NCBI RefSeq assembly: GCF_000411975.1 | Contig: NZ_ASXG01000036.1 | Coordinates: forward strand, 1-37,996 | Direction: 5' to 3' | DNA from: Amycolatopsis orientalis DSM 43388 | GTDB taxonomy: Bacteria; Actinomycetota; Actinomycetes; Mycobacteriales; Pseudonocardiaceae | Length of the DNA: 37,996 bases | In this document: positions 19,833 through 28,630 of the stretch, piece by piece | Numbering within the stretch: position 1 is the stretch's first letter | Layout: each line of letters begins with the position of its first letter | The notes under the pieces: model-generated | What the model saw: the letters and a program-made list of their open reading frames with translations, nothing else | What the model was told of the DNA's origin: nothing | The model's database searches: none | Translations under genes and position numbers: made by a program

Positions 19833-20450
19833 TCAGGCTTGCTCTCCGGAGCCGTGCGCAGGCTTTTCGCCCGCGTTCTCGTCGAATCGCTCGACCAGCG
19901 CGGCCCACCGAGGGTCTATCTTCTCATGCCCGTGTCCGGGCTCGAGATCGGCCCACTTGACGCCGCAGTCGACGCACAGCCCAGGGCAGTCCTCGCGGCA
20001 CAGCGGGGCGAGCGGAAGCGCCAGCACCACGGCGTCGCGGACGGTCGGCTCGAGGTCGATCCGGTCGTCGACCAGCCGGGGGATCTCGTCCTCCTCGGTG
20101 GTCTCCTCGGTGGCCGAGCCCGGGTAGGCGAACAGCTCGGTGAGGTCGACCTGGATGTTCTCGGTGACCGGGTCGAGGCAGCGCGAGCACTCGCCGGTGG
20201 CCACCGCCGAGGCGGTGCCGGTGACGAGGACCCCCTCGACGACGGACTCGAGCGTCAGGTCGAGCTCGACCGGCTCGCCTTCGCGGATTTCGAGCACGCC
20301 GGGGACGCCGAGCGTGGCCGGCACGGGCGCGCTGCGGCGCAGCTCCCGGCTGAGTCCCGCGCGGCGGCCGAGCTCACGGGTGTCGACCACCCACGGGCTG
20401 CGGTCGTCGAGCTGCGCGGGGCGGGGGTTCTGGGCAGGGTTTTCGGACAT
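19833..20450 (-). CDS. DUF177/YceD family protein
   Basis: A 205-residue protein with the cysteine motifs typical of YceD-like proteins encoded before rpmF: GECSRCLDPV at about residue 87, then CREDCPGLCVDCG near residue 150. Relatives take part in 23S rRNA metabolism in plants and bacteria, but the mechanism is not settled. It corresponds in position and sequence type to Rv2926c of M. tuberculosis. ATG 20450. A 75-base gap separates it from rpmF, and the acidic tail suggests a soluble protein. Confidence 0.88.
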   Translation of the reverse strand: MSENPAQNPRPAQLDDRSPWVVDTRELGRRAGLSRELRRSAPVPATLGVPGVLEIREGEPVELDLTLESVVEGVLVTGTASAVATGECSRCLDPVTENIQVDLTELFAYPGSATEETTEEDEIPRLVDDRIDLEPTVRDAVVLALPLAPLCREDCPGLCVDCGVKWADLEPGHGHEKIDPRWAALVERFDENAGEKPAHGSGEQA

Positions 20451-20577
20451 CGCCTACCAGCGTACGCAGCCCTCGCGCAGGTCGGCGCAGCGGCTGGTCA
20501 GACCTGGTGAGCAAGGGCACTCGCCACCGGACACGCGTTCAGCCGGTTCCGTGGCCTCGGGTATGCGCGAGAACGCC

Positions 20578-21303
20578 TCAGACCTGGTAGTCGTACAGCG
20601 TCGAGCGGCCGCCGCCGTGGCCGGTCGCGGGCGAGCGCAGGTGGTTGCGGCCCGAGTCGACGGTGCGCAGCGTGGTGGCCAGGAGCTCGGAGAACTCGGC
20701 CAGCTTGCCGTCCACGTACGCGTCGCAGTCGGCGCGCTGGCGGTCGGCTTCGGCGTGCGCCTCGTCGACGATGCGCGCGGATTCGGCGTGCGCGGCCTGC
20801 ACGACCTCGGTCTGCGAGACGAGGCGGGCCTGTTCGGCGCGGGCGTCCTCGATCGCGCGGTCGTAGGCGTCGCGGCCGGCCTGGATCATCCGCTCGGATT
20901 CGGCGCGGGACCGTTCGGTGAGGTTCTGGTACTCCGCCTGCCCGCCCGCGACCATGCGCTCGGCCTCGTTGTGCGCGTCGCTCAGCATCTGCTCCGCGCG
21001 GGCGCGCGCGTCGGCGAGGATGCGTTCGGCCTCGGACGTGGCGTCCGACACGGTCCGCTCGGCTTCCTCGTTCGCGCTGGCGACGGTCTCCCCCGCCTCC
21101 TTGCGCGCGGCCAGCAGCAGGTCGTCGCGCTTGTCGAGCACGTCCTGCGCGTCGTCCACTTCGCCGGGAAGCGCGTCGCGGACGTCGTCGAGCAGCTCGA
21201 GGACGTCGCCGCGCGGCACCACGCAGCTGGACGTCATGGGAACCCCACGGGCCTCTTCGACGATCGTGACGAGCTCGTCGAGTGCCTCGAAAACCCGGTA
21301 CAC
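20578..21303 (-). CDS. sepIVA: SepIVA-like DivIVA-family septation protein
   Basis: The N-terminus MYRVFEALDELVTIVEEARG and the conserved GVPMTSSCVVPRGDVLELLD match, from memory, mycobacterial Rv2927c, the septum regulator SepIVA. The rest (about residues 60-200) is an Ala/Glu/Arg-rich coiled coil with heptad-like EAER and DARA repeats, ending in AEFSELLATTLRTVDSGR. GTG 21303 is chosen over GTG 21309 because GGGAG lies five bases before it and the protein then begins at the conserved MYRVF. It forms a cluster with DUF177, rpmF and rnc as in mycobacteria. It probably acts at the divisome or sites of polar growth. Confidence 0.88.
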   Translation of the reverse strand: MYRVFEALDELVTIVEEARGVPMTSSCVVPRGDVLELLDDVRDALPGEVDDAQDVLDKRDDLLLAARKEAGETVASANEEAERTVSDATSEAERILADARARAEQMLSDAHNEAERMVAGGQAEYQNLTERSRAESERMIQAGRDAYDRAIEDARAEQARLVSQTEVVQAAHAESARIVDEAHAEADRQRADCDAYVDGKLAEFSELLATTLRTVDSGRNHLRSPATGHGGGRSTLYDYQV

Positions 21304-21409
21304 GGCCACTCCCTAAGCAGTTTCCCCGATCACTGGCTTCCAGTCTGCCCGCTTCGCAGCCTGAACCGGTGAACGAGCACCCGACCGGGCGTGTCCTGCC
21401 TCCGCGCGC

Positions 21410-21445
21410 AAGGGGCGGCCTCACCCGCTGGTGGGGCCGCCCCTT
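21410..21445 (-). terminator. Hairpin terminator after the tandem RNase gene
   Basis: AAGGGGCGGCC (21410-21420) and GGCCGCCCCTT (21435-21445) form a perfect 11-bp stem with a 14-base loop, 11 bases beyond the RNase stop on the minus strand. No long T tract follows. It isolates the RNase gene from sepIVA. Confidence 0.75.
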
Positions 21446-21456
21446 CCGGACCGGGG

Positions 21457-22176
21457 TCAGCTGTTCAGATCGATCTTCTGGAAGGTGGCATAGTGGTCCG
21501 GCGTGTAGACGAGCTCGCCGCCCTTGCCGGAGATCACACGGTCCTCCGTGCCGACGTCGTACAGCGTGTAGTAGCCGGCGTCGCACGCGGGCAGGACGCC
21601 CTCGCGGTTCTGGTAGGTGGTGCCGTCGCTAAGGGTCCCGTTCCGCACGCCGTCGACGACCTGCTTGGCGTCGTCGGACAGCGTCGAGTAGCCGACCGGG
21701 CTCAGCTTCGACAGGTCGCCGCACTTCGCCGGAGTGCTGCCGCCGTCGATGTCGATGACCTGGAAGGTCGCGTAGTGGTCGCCGGTGTAGAAGTACTCGC
21801 CGCCCTGGCCGGTCACGATCCGGCGGGTGCCGCGGTTGCTCGCGCCGGGCGTGGGCACGGTGTACTCGTGGTAGTAGCTCGACGCGCAGGAGGGGAGGAT
21901 CCCCTCGCGGTTGGTGAACACGACCCCGTCGTTCTTCGGGTACGGGAACGGCCCGTTCGTCTGGATGAGCTTGTAGGTGTCAGTCGCCTCCGGAGGCAGC
22001 GCCGACAGCTTGACGTGCGTGAAGCCGGACAGATCCCCGCAGGAGTTCTGCTTCGGCTGCACGGACGCCGGAGCCGCCGGGGACAGCGGGACGGCCTCCG
22101 CGGCCGTGCCGAACCCCAGGAAACCGACCAGCAGTGCGAAAAGGACACCGACTATGCGGCTGCGATTGTTGGTCAT
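21457..22176 (-). CDS. Secreted tandem RNase Sa/N1-like protein with one degenerate domain
   Basis: A 239-residue secreted protein with signal peptide (residues 1-28, cleavage near TAAEA-VP) and two guanyl-RNase domains. Domain 1 (about 46-142) closely resembles RNase Sa (LSALPPEATDT, GPFPYP, YYHEYTVPTPG, TGDHYATF) and keeps the catalytic Glu (E104), Arg (RGTRRI) and His (H134). Domain 2 (about 152-237) keeps NREGVLPAC, R213 and H228 in TPDHYATF, but has Leu205 where the catalytic Glu belongs. Cysteines 46/97 and 152/198 could form one disulfide per domain. ATG 22176 has no ribosome site and may be leaderless. It sits between coaD and sepIVA, and no barstar-like inhibitor gene is nearby. Confidence 0.88.
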   Translation of the reverse strand: MTNNRSRIVGVLFALLVGFLGFGTAAEAVPLSPAAPASVQPKQNSCGDLSGFTHVKLSALPPEATDTYKLIQTNGPFPYPKNDGVVFTNREGILPSCASSYYHEYTVPTPGASNRGTRRIVTGQGGEYFYTGDHYATFQVIDIDGGSTPAKCGDLSKLSPVGYSTLSDDAKQVVDGVRNGTLSDGTTYQNREGVLPACDAGYYTLYDVGTEDRVISGKGGELVYTPDHYATFQKIDLNS

Positions 22177-22317
22177 TTTCGGACGGTAACCCGGTCGAGT
22201 GGTCTGAAGAATGACGCGAGGTGAACAGCTTCGGACCGCGGCCGAAGTCCCGACGAAGGCAGTAATCCGTTCAGGCTAATTCGGCCGCTGGGCTGGCGTT
22301 TCCGCCGGAAGCGCTGC

Positions 22318-22800
22318 TCAGTCCTGTTTGGCGTAGACCGCGAGGAGACGTTCGTGGACCACCGGCGGCACGAGGTTCTCGATGTCGCCGCCGAGCGCCG
22401 CGATCTCCTTGACCAGCGAGCTGGACACGAAGCCGTACGCCGGGTTGTTGGCCATCAGCAGCGTTTCGAGGCCGGTGAGCTCACGGTTCATCTGCGCCAT
22501 CTGCAGCTCGTAGTCGAAGTCGCTGACCGAGCGCAGGCCCTTCGCGACCGCCGCGATGTCGTTCTCGCGGCAGTAGTCCACGAGCAGGCCCTGCCACGAA
22601 TCGACGCGCACGTTCGGCAGCTTCGCGGTGATCTCGCGCAGGATCTCCATGCGTTCCTCGACGCTGAAGAGACCCTTCTTGCTCTTGTTCACCCCCACCG
22701 CGACGACGACCTCGTCGAAGAGCTTCGATGCCCGCTCGATGATGTCGAGATGTCCGTTGGTGGCCGGATCGTAAGAACCGGGACAGACCGCACGCCGCAT
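22318..22800 (-). CDS. coaD: Phosphopantetheine adenylyltransferase
   Basis: Fourth step of coenzyme A synthesis: 4'-phosphopantetheine plus ATP to dephospho-CoA. The 160-residue protein is normal length, with the nucleotidyltransferase motif CPGSYDPATNGHLDII at the N-terminus and SSSLVKEIAALGGD near residue 130. ATG 22800 gives the family start MRRAVCPGSYDP. There is no clear ribosome site; TAGCGT seven bases upstream could be a -10 box of a leaderless message. It lies 52 bases after rsmD, the usual pairing in bacteria. Confidence 0.97.
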   Translation of the reverse strand: MRRAVCPGSYDPATNGHLDIIERASKLFDEVVVAVGVNKSKKGLFSVEERMEILREITAKLPNVRVDSWQGLLVDYCRENDIAAVAKGLRSVSDFDYELQMAQMNRELTGLETLLMANNPAYGFVSSSLVKEIAALGGDIENLVPPVVHERLLAVYAKQD

Positions 22801-22852
22801 GGCGCGGACGCTATCAAGCCGCGCCGCCGCGCGCGCTCTCGTGCCGACTGCG

Positions 22853-23419
22853 TCACACCTCGGATGAGCTGTCGTACTCCGCCCAGTACAGCGCCGTGTC
22901 GCCGTAGCGCTTGTCGCGAAGCGGCTTGAACGTCGACGGCCAGTCCGGAGCACCGTCGCGCGCAGCCCGTTCGATCACCGCCAACGCGCCTTCGGCGAGC
23001 CAGCCGCCGCTGTGCAGCGAAGCGAGCACTGTGCCCAGCGAAGCAGCGTCGACCGCGTACGGCGGGTCGGCGAGCACGACGTCGAACTGGACCGGCGCAG
23101 GCGCGGCGACCACGGTCTCGACCTGCCCGGCCCGCACTGTGCCGCCCAAGCGCAACTCAGCGACGTTGCCGCGAAGCACGTCTGCCGCCCGACGGTCGGC
23201 CTCCACGAACCACGCGTCCGCGGCACCGCGCGAAAGCGCTTCGAGACCGAGCGCGCCCGAGCCGGCGTAGAGGTCGAGCACGCGGGCGCCGTCCAACTCA
23301 CCGGCCACTTCGAGCGCGTTGAACAGTGCTTCGCGCACCCGCTCCGACGTCGGGCGGGTGCCTTTGGGCGGCACCTTCAGCCGCCGTCCGCCCGCCTTCC
23401 CCGCCACGATCCTCGTCAC
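22853..23419 (-). CDS. rsmD: 16S rRNA (guanine(966)-N(2))-methyltransferase
   Basis: SAM-dependent methylation of G966 in 16S rRNA. The 188-residue protein starts TRIVAGKAGGRRLKVP, has the GTRPTSERVREALFN motif, the SAM-binding VLDLYAGSGALGLEALSRGA and the catalytic LADPPY. The start is GTG 23419; the frame is open further upstream but no homologous sequence precedes it. It is upstream of coaD in the same direction and divergent from helD with a 126-base gap. Confidence 0.94.
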   Translation of the reverse strand: MTRIVAGKAGGRRLKVPPKGTRPTSERVREALFNALEVAGELDGARVLDLYAGSGALGLEALSRGAADAWFVEADRRAADVLRGNVAELRLGGTVRAGQVETVVAAPAPVQFDVVLADPPYAVDAASLGTVLASLHSGGWLAEGALAVIERAARDGAPDWPSTFKPLRDKRYGDTALYWAEYDSSSEV

Positions 23420-23471
23420 CCGGTCATCTTCGCCCAAGGTCGCGATGTGGCGTTGGGCAGGACTTGCCGAA

Positions 23472-23495
23472 CCCGCGCGCGCGGGCGCGTAGAGT
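23472..23495 (+). promoter_or_regulatory. Probable helD promoter with internal CG palindrome
   Basis: TTGCCG (23465-23470) and TAGAGT (23490-23495) resemble -35 and -10 boxes but are about 19 bases apart. Between them is the perfect 14-base palindrome CCCGCGCGCGCGGG (23472-23485), an alternating CG stretch that could extrude or adopt Z-form DNA. The assignment is tentative. Confidence 0.35.
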
Positions 23496-23545
23496 CGTCC
23501 TTCGCCCTGCAGGGGCGCGTTGATGGAGTTCAAGGGAGCGTTTGC

Positions 23546-25669
23546 GTGTCGGAACCCCGGGTGAGACGGGCTGAGATCGCCGTCGAGCAGGCACACGTCG
23601 ACCGGGTCTACACGCGGCTCGCCGAGCTGCGGACCCAGGCCGAGGCGATGCGGACCAAGGGCTACGAGCTCGGCCAGGGCGCCCAGCGCGAAGCGATCTT
23701 CGAGCAGGCGTCGATGCTGTTCGAGCGCGACATGATGGTCTACCACGCGAACCAGACCCTGCAGACGCTCGACGCCGAGTACGAGGGCCTGGTCTTCGGC
23801 AGGCTCGACCACCTCGACCGCGAGCACATCTACGTGGGCCGGCTCGGCATCCGCGACAACGAGTTCGACAACCTGGTCACCGACTGGCGCGCCCCCGCGG
23901 CCGCGGCGTTCTACCAGGCCACCGCCGAAGAGCCGATGGACGTCGTGCGCCGCCGGGTGATCCGCTGCTCCGGGCAGACTGTGCTGGACGTGGACGACGA
24001 CGTGCTGATCGCCGACGCCGTGCCCGAGGACATGCAGATCGTCGGCGAGGGCGCGCTGATGGCCGCGCTCGGCCGTTCGCGCGGCGAGAAGATGCGCGAC
24101 ATCGTGGCCACGATCCAGAAGGAACAGGACGAAGTCATCCGTGCGCCGTGGCGCGGGGTCACCGAGATCACCGGCGGCCCGGGCACCGGCAAGACGGCTG
24201 TCGCGCTGCACCGCGCGGCGTACCTGCTGTACCGGCACCGCCGTCAGCTCGGCGGCGCGGGCGTGCTGGTGGTCGGTCCCTCGGGCGTCTTCACCACGTA
24301 CATCTCGCGCGTGTTGCCGTCGATGGGCGAAACGAACGTAGAGCTGCGCGCGCTCGGCGAAGTCCTCGACGGTCTCGAAGCGACGCGACAGGACACAGCC
24401 GCCCTGGCCGCGATCAAGGGTTCGCTTCGGATGCGGAAGGTGCTTCTGCGCGCGTTGCGCGACACCCCGCCCGAAGCGCCGATGGAGCTGAAGATCGTCT
24501 ATCGCGGCGAAGTCCTGAAGCTCACCGCGCGCGAGCTGGAGAAGGTGCGCCGCAAGGCACACACACAGGGCGCGCCGCCGAACCGCTCGCGCGTACGCGT
24601 GGCGGAGCTGCTGCTGGCCGCGCTCGCGGACAAGGCCGAGGAGTACGCGAAAGCGGACGGCAAGGAGATCGACCGCGCGGAGCTGATCAACGATCTCGGC
24701 GAGCGCATCGACTTCCACCGCTTCCTGGTCGTGTGGTGGCCGGTGCTGTACCCGGCGCAGGTGCTCAAGTGGCTGGGCAACGAGAAGCGGATGGCCGCGG
24801 CGTCGAAGGGCATCCTGAACCGGAACGAGATCAGCCTGCTGTCGGCCGATTTCGCGGACCGTTCGCGCGGCTGGTCGGTCGCCGACGTCGCGCTGCTGGA
24901 CGAATTGCGCGTCCTGGTCGGGCCGGAGCCGAAGCGCCGCCGTCGCCAGGCCGTCGTCGAGGCGACCCCGGAGCGCGGCAGCTCCGGCGGCGCGCCGCAC
25001 CGTCCGGAGCACTACGACGAGTACTCGCACGTGGTCGTCGACGAATCGCAGGACCTTTCGCCGATGCAGTGGCGGATGATCGGCCGTCGCGGCAAGTACG
25101 CGAGCTGGACCGTCGTGGGCGACCCGGTGCAGAGTTCGTGGCCGGATCCGGCCGAGGCGGCGCAAGCGCGCGACCAGGCGTTCGGCGTGAAGACCACGCG
25201 GCGGCGCTTCACGCTGCGCACGAACTACCGGAACTCGGCGGAGATCTTCGACCTGGCGGCGAAGGTCGTGGCCGGGCACGCGCAGGCCGACGAGCTGCCC
25301 AAGGCGGTGCGCACCACCGGGATCGAGCCGGAGGTCCGCCCGGTCGACCAGGCGGCGCTGGCGCCGGCGACCCAGGCCGCGGCCAAGGAACTGCTCGGCG
25401 CGGTCGAGGGCACGGTCGGCGTGATCACCGCCATGGACCGCGTCGGAGAGGTCGAGGGCTGGCTCGCCGGGCAGACCGACGAGCGGCTGAAGGTCGTCGG
25501 GTCCCTCGATTCGAAGGGCCTCGAGTACGACGCGGTGGTGCTGGTCGAGCCGACGGACCTGGTCACCGAGTCCTCGACCGGGCGGCGGGTGCTGTACGTC
25601 GCGCTCACCCGGGCGACCCAGCAGCTGATCGTGCTCGCCTCGAACCCGGACTGGCTGCCGCACGCGTAA
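23546..25669 (+). CDS. helD: HelD-like superfamily 1 helicase (RNA polymerase recycling factor)
   Basis: A 707-residue UvrD/Rep-related ATPase. The N-terminal coiled coil (about residues 8-65: [31 protein letters not shown]) is typical of HelD, which inserts it into the RNA polymerase channels to release stalled or antibiotic-bound enzyme. Walker [15 protein letters not shown] is at 210-223, Walker [15 protein letters not shown] near 495, and motif [18 protein letters not shown] near the C-terminus. The start is GTG 23546 with GGGAG seven bases upstream. Actinobacterial HelD proteins are linked to rifampicin tolerance, but that property cannot be judged here. A DNA helicase role is the alternative. 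Confidence 0.87.
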   Translation: MSEPRVRRAEIAVEQAHVDRVYTRLAELRTQAEAMRTKGYELGQGAQREAIFEQASMLFERDMMVYHANQTLQTLDAEYEGLVFGRLDHLDREHIYVGRLGIRDNEFDNLVTDWRAPAAAAFYQATAEEPMDVVRRRVIRCSGQTVLDVDDDVLIADAVPEDMQIVGEGALMAALGRSRGEKMRDIVATIQKEQDEVIRAPWRGVTEITGGPGTGKTAVALHRAAYLLYRHRRQLGGAGVLVVGPSGVFTTYISRVLPSMGETNVELRALGEVLDGLEATRQDTAALAAIKGSLRMRKVLLRALRDTPPEAPMELKIVYRGEVLKLTARELEKVRRKAHTQGAPPNRSRVRVAELLLAALADKAEEYAKADGKEIDRAELINDLGERIDFHRFLVVWWPVLYPAQVLKWLGNEKRMAAASKGILNRNEISLLSADFADRSRGWSVADVALLDELRVLVGPEPKRRRRQAVVEATPERGSSGGAPHRPEHYDEYSHVVVDESQDLSPMQWRMIGRRGKYASWTVVGDPVQSSWPDPAEAAQARDQAFGVKTTRRRFTLRTNYRNSAEIFDLAAKVVAGHAQADELPKAVRTTGIEPEVRPVDQAALAPATQAAAKELLGAVEGTVGVITAMDRVGEVEGWLAGQTDERLKVVGSLDSKGLEYDAVVLVEPTDLVTESSTGRRVLYVALTRATQQLIVLASNPDWLPHA

Positions 25670-25697
25670 GCCGGGAAGGGAATCGCGGCCGCACGCG

Positions 25698-26705
25698 TTG
25701 CGGCTGTACGTGACCTCTCTGCCTGACGTGCCGCTGTCCGTGCTCGACCTGTCCCCCGTTTCCGAAGGGAAGGGGGTCGGCGAAGCACTGCGCAATACGC
25801 TCGATCTCGCCCGCAACGCCGAACGGCTGGGCTATCACCGGTACTGGCTCGCCGAGCACCACAACATGCCGGGAATCGCCAGCTCGGCCACGGCGGTGCT
25901 GATCGGGCACGTCGCGGACGCCACCGAATCCATCCGCGTCGGTTCCGGCGGGATCATGCTGCCCAACCACGCGCCGCTCGTGGTCGCCGAGCAGTTCGGC
26001 ACGCTGGAGGCGTTCCACCCGGGCCGGATCGACCTGGGCATCGGCCGCGCGCCGGGCACCGACCAGCGCACCGCGCTCGCGCTGCGCGGACCGGGCGGGC
26101 TGTCCGCGGAGAACTTCCCCGAGCACCTGATGGAGCTCATCAGCTACTTCGAGCCGGACCCGGCGCGCGGCGTCAACGCGGTCACCGCGGAGGGCAACAA
26201 GCCGCCGGTATGGCTGCTCGGCTCGTCCGGCTTCAGCGCGCAGCTGGCCGGCCGGCTGGGGCTGCCGTTCTCCTTCGCGCACCACTTCGCGGCCGAGAAC
26301 ACGCTGCCGGCGGTGCGGCTGTACCGCGAGAACTTCCGTCCGTCCGAGGTGCTTTCCGAACCGTACGTGATGCTGGGCGTGCAGGTGATCGCCGCCGAGA
26401 CCGACGAGCGCGCGCAGTACCTGGCCGGTCCGAGCGGGCTGACCTTCCTCAGCCTGCGCCGCGGCCGCCCGATCGCGCTGCCGACGCCGGAGGACGCCGC
26501 CGAGTACCCGTACACCGAGATGGACCGCGCGTTCCTGGCCGAGCGGTTCGGGTCGAGCATCGTCGGCGGACCGGAGACTGTCCGGAAGGGACTGGACCAG
26601 CTGCTGGCCGACACCGACGCCAACGAGCTGATGATCACCACGATGGTGCACGGCCACGAGGACCGGGTGCGCTCGTACGAAATCGTCGCGGACTTGAAGC
26701 GCTGA
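25698..26705 (+). CDS. Luciferase-like monooxygenase (LLM family)
   Basis: Predicted flavin-dependent oxidoreductase of about 335 residues. It has the family segments [11 protein letters not shown], the [12 protein letters not shown] loop, [24 protein letters not shown] and the signature [16 protein letters not shown]. The start is uncertain: TTG 25698 is the first in frame, and GTG 25710 ([13 protein letters not shown]) fits the family better. GGAAGGGA upstream is too far from both for normal spacing. It is co-transcribed with the next gene (TGATG overlap), which suggests a shared substrate pathway. Substrate unknown. Confidence 0.87.
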   Translation: MRLYVTSLPDVPLSVLDLSPVSEGKGVGEALRNTLDLARNAERLGYHRYWLAEHHNMPGIASSATAVLIGHVADATESIRVGSGGIMLPNHAPLVVAEQFGTLEAFHPGRIDLGIGRAPGTDQRTALALRGPGGLSAENFPEHLMELISYFEPDPARGVNAVTAEGNKPPVWLLGSSGFSAQLAGRLGLPFSFAHHFAAENTLPAVRLYRENFRPSEVLSEPYVMLGVQVIAAETDERAQYLAGPSGLTFLSLRRGRPIALPTPEDAAEYPYTEMDRAFLAERFGSSIVGGPETVRKGLDQLLADTDANELMITTMVHGHEDRVRSYEIVADLKR

Positions 26706-27517
26706 TGGAGGTCTTCGACTGGCAGGGAAAGCACGGACAGCAGGTGCGGTGGTCCCGGCAGGGTTCGGGGCCGCCGCTCGTGTTCTGCCACGGCACGCCG
26801 TGGTCGTCGAAGCTGTGGGAGCCGATCGCTTCGACGTTCGCGCCGGACTTCACCGTCTATCTGTGGGACATGCCGGGCTACGGCAGTTCCACCATGACCG
26901 AGGGCCAGGACGTTTCGCTGGCCGCGCAGGGCGAGACGTTCGCCGCGCTGCTCGACCACTGGGGGCTCGAAGAGCCGGACGTGGTCGCGCACGACTACGG
27001 CGGCGCGGTCAGCCTGCGGGCGTTTCTGTTGCACGGCGCGGCTTACCGGTCGCTGGCGCTGGTGGACGTCGTCGCGCTGGCCCCGTGGGGTTCGGAATTC
27101 TTCCGTCTGGTGGCGAAAAACGCGGCCGTATTCCGGCAGCTGCCGGCGAATCTGCACGAAGCGCTCGTGCGGGAGTACATCGCCGGCGCCGCGCATCGTC
27201 CATTGTCCGCCGAAGCGCACGAAATGCTCGTCCGGCCCTGGCTCGGCGAGGCCGGGCAAGCGGCGTTCTACCGGCAGATCGCGCAGGCCGATCAGCGGTA
27301 CACCGACGAAATCGAACCGCGTTACCGCGAGATCAGCATTCCGACGCTGGTGGTGTGGGGCACCGAGGACACCTGGATTCCGGTCGATCGCGCGCATCGG
27401 CTCGCCGGGATGATCCCGGGTGCCGGACTGGAGCTGGTCCGTTCGGCCGGACACCTCATCCAGCTCGACGCGCCCGAGGCGCTGACCGCTTCGCTGCATC
27501 GCTGGCTCGCCCGCTGA
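26705..27517 (+). CDS. Alpha/beta hydrolase with Asp nucleophile (epoxide hydrolase/dehalogenase-like)
   Basis: A 270-residue alpha/beta hydrolase. The oxyanion motif HGTPWSS is at residues 29-35. The nucleophile elbow is AHDYGGA with D97 instead of Ser, which marks epoxide hydrolases and haloalkane or fluoroacetate dehalogenases. The acid is in WGTEDTWIP and the histidine in SAGHLIQLDAPE. The halide-binding Trp that usually follows the Asp in haloalkane dehalogenases is Tyr, so epoxide hydrolysis is more likely. ATG 26705 overlaps the monooxygenase stop, which suggests that a product of the flavin enzyme, possibly an epoxide, is its substrate. That link is inference. Confidence 0.87.
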   Translation: MEVFDWQGKHGQQVRWSRQGSGPPLVFCHGTPWSSKLWEPIASTFAPDFTVYLWDMPGYGSSTMTEGQDVSLAAQGETFAALLDHWGLEEPDVVAHDYGGAVSLRAFLLHGAAYRSLALVDVVALAPWGSEFFRLVAKNAAVFRQLPANLHEALVREYIAGAAHRPLSAEAHEMLVRPWLGEAGQAAFYRQIAQADQRYTDEIEPRYREISIPTLVVWGTEDTWIPVDRAHRLAGMIPGAGLELVRSAGHLIQLDAPEALTASLHRWLAR

Positions 27518-27522
27518 ATTAT

Positions 27523-27555
27523 CCGGAAACCGCCGCGCCGGTATTTATTTTCCGG
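27523..27555 (+). terminator. Weak hairpin after the hydrolase gene
   Basis: CCGGAAA (27523-27529) pairs with TTTCCGG (27549-27555) across a 19-base loop, just after the stop, with an AT-rich loop. It is a plausible but weak terminator. The rest of the 387-base gap to 27862 holds no gene I can support. Confidence 0.3.
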
Positions 27556-27862
27556 CACTGACGACCGCATTCCCGGCAGTTGACGCAACCGCACAAGAAT
27601 CCGGCGATACTGCGCCGTGGCACCCGTGCGGCGGCGCGGGCCGGCACCCGGCACATCGAAGACCCCACGCCGCATGTGCGACCAGCCGCAAAGAGACCGA
27701 TTTTCTGGCACGTTCGGGACAAGTTCACGATGCCGGACAGGCACATCGCGACAGCACACCACCAGACGCGCTGTCGCATGCAGGCAAACAGGTCAGCATT
27801 CAGCGGCGACTCTGCCGGCAGCGAAACGACCACCGAGCTTCACACACGGCAAGACCCGCGGC

Positions 27863-27893
27863 CCTCTTGTAGCATGCACTTGATACAAGAGGG
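27863..27893. promoter_or_regulatory. YtrA/GntR operator
   Basis: CCCTCTTGTA (27863-27872) and TACAAGAGGG (27884-27893) form a perfect 10-base inverted repeat with an 11-base spacer, directly in front of the ribosome site of the membrane-protein/GntR operon. YtrA-type regulators commonly bind such a site near their own operon. The right arm overlaps the GGGAGGGG ribosome site, so binding would block expression. Confidence 0.75.
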
Positions 27894-27904
27894 AGGGGTC
27901 CACC

Positions 27905-28630
27905 GTGAAACTCGACTCGGCGCTCGCCGTCGCGGCGATGACCGGCCTGTTCGGGCTGATCATCCTCGTCGTGTTGTGGCCAGGCGAGAAGCAAGGCGCC
28001 CGGCTGCTCGCGAAATGGGGTGTGCGGAACCCGACCACCGACCAGGTGCCGGTGGCCGTACGCTATCTGCGCCGTCGGCGATTTTGGTATCCGTGGCTGT
28101 TCCTCGGCCTCCCGCTGATCCCAGGCGCGACGGGTCTCGTCGGCGGACAGCGCGCGAACTCGCTGGTGTTCGTGGTGCTGCTCGGCGGGCTCGCCGCCGA
28201 AATCCTCGCCCAGCGCCCCTCGCGGGAACCCCGCAGGGAAGCCGTGCTGGCACCTCGCGGCGTGCTCGATTTCGCTCCGTTGTGGACGGTCGTCGTCTCC
28301 GGACTGGCCACTCTCGCCGCCGTCGTGCATCTCGCCGTTTTGCGGCAATGGGGGCCGCTCGCGGCGACCGTCGGCGCGGCCGCGGTGTCCTGGATCATCG
28401 TGCTCCTCGCGGTGCGGCGTCCAGCCGCCGGCGACCCGGAAGTCGACCAGGCACTGCGCGTGCGCAGCGCCCGCGTCGCTCTCGGGCTCGGCACCGGAAC
28501 GGCTGCCACGCTCGGCTGGACGGTCGGCGACCTCACCTCGTTCCTCGCGTTCGTGGCCACCGTCGCCGCGTTCCTCGCGATCGTCGGCCCGCCGCCGAAG
28601 CAGCGCGCGACGACCACGGCAGCGCGGTAG
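27905..28630 (+). CDS. Membrane protein of unknown function, co-transcribed with GntR regulator
   Basis: I do not recognise this family with certainty. The 241-residue protein has about six hydrophobic segments (near residues 5-25, 62-80, 84-102, 120-145, 150-168 and 195-225), with short charged loops and a basic region RYLRRRRFWYP at about 53-63. It resembles the integral membrane proteins encoded beside YtrA-type regulators. The start is GTG 27905 with GGGAGGGG six bases upstream. Its stop directly precedes the gntR ATG. No ABC ATPase gene is present, unlike Bacillus ytr operons. Confidence 0.75.
   Translation: MKLDSALAVAAMTGLFGLIILVVLWPGEKQGARLLAKWGVRNPTTDQVPVAVRYLRRRRFWYPWLFLGLPLIPGATGLVGGQRANSLVFVVLLGGLAAEILAQRPSREPRREAVLAPRGVLDFAPLWTVVVSGLATLAAVVHLAVLRQWGPLAATVGAAAVSWIIVLLAVRRPAAGDPEVDQALRVRSARVALGLGTGTAATLGWTVGDLTSFLAFVATVAAFLAIVGPPPKQRATTTAAR

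Noticed and set aside
21457..23419. Toxin-immunity pair (RNase with barstar-like inhibitor)
   Set aside because: No small acidic barstar-like gene is found on either side; the neighbours are coaD and sepIVA.
27519..27833. 104-residue Cys-rich frame on the minus strand in the gap after the hydrolase gene
   Set aside because: No recognisable motif, no ribosome site and overlap with a likely terminator; the composition is not convincing for a gene.
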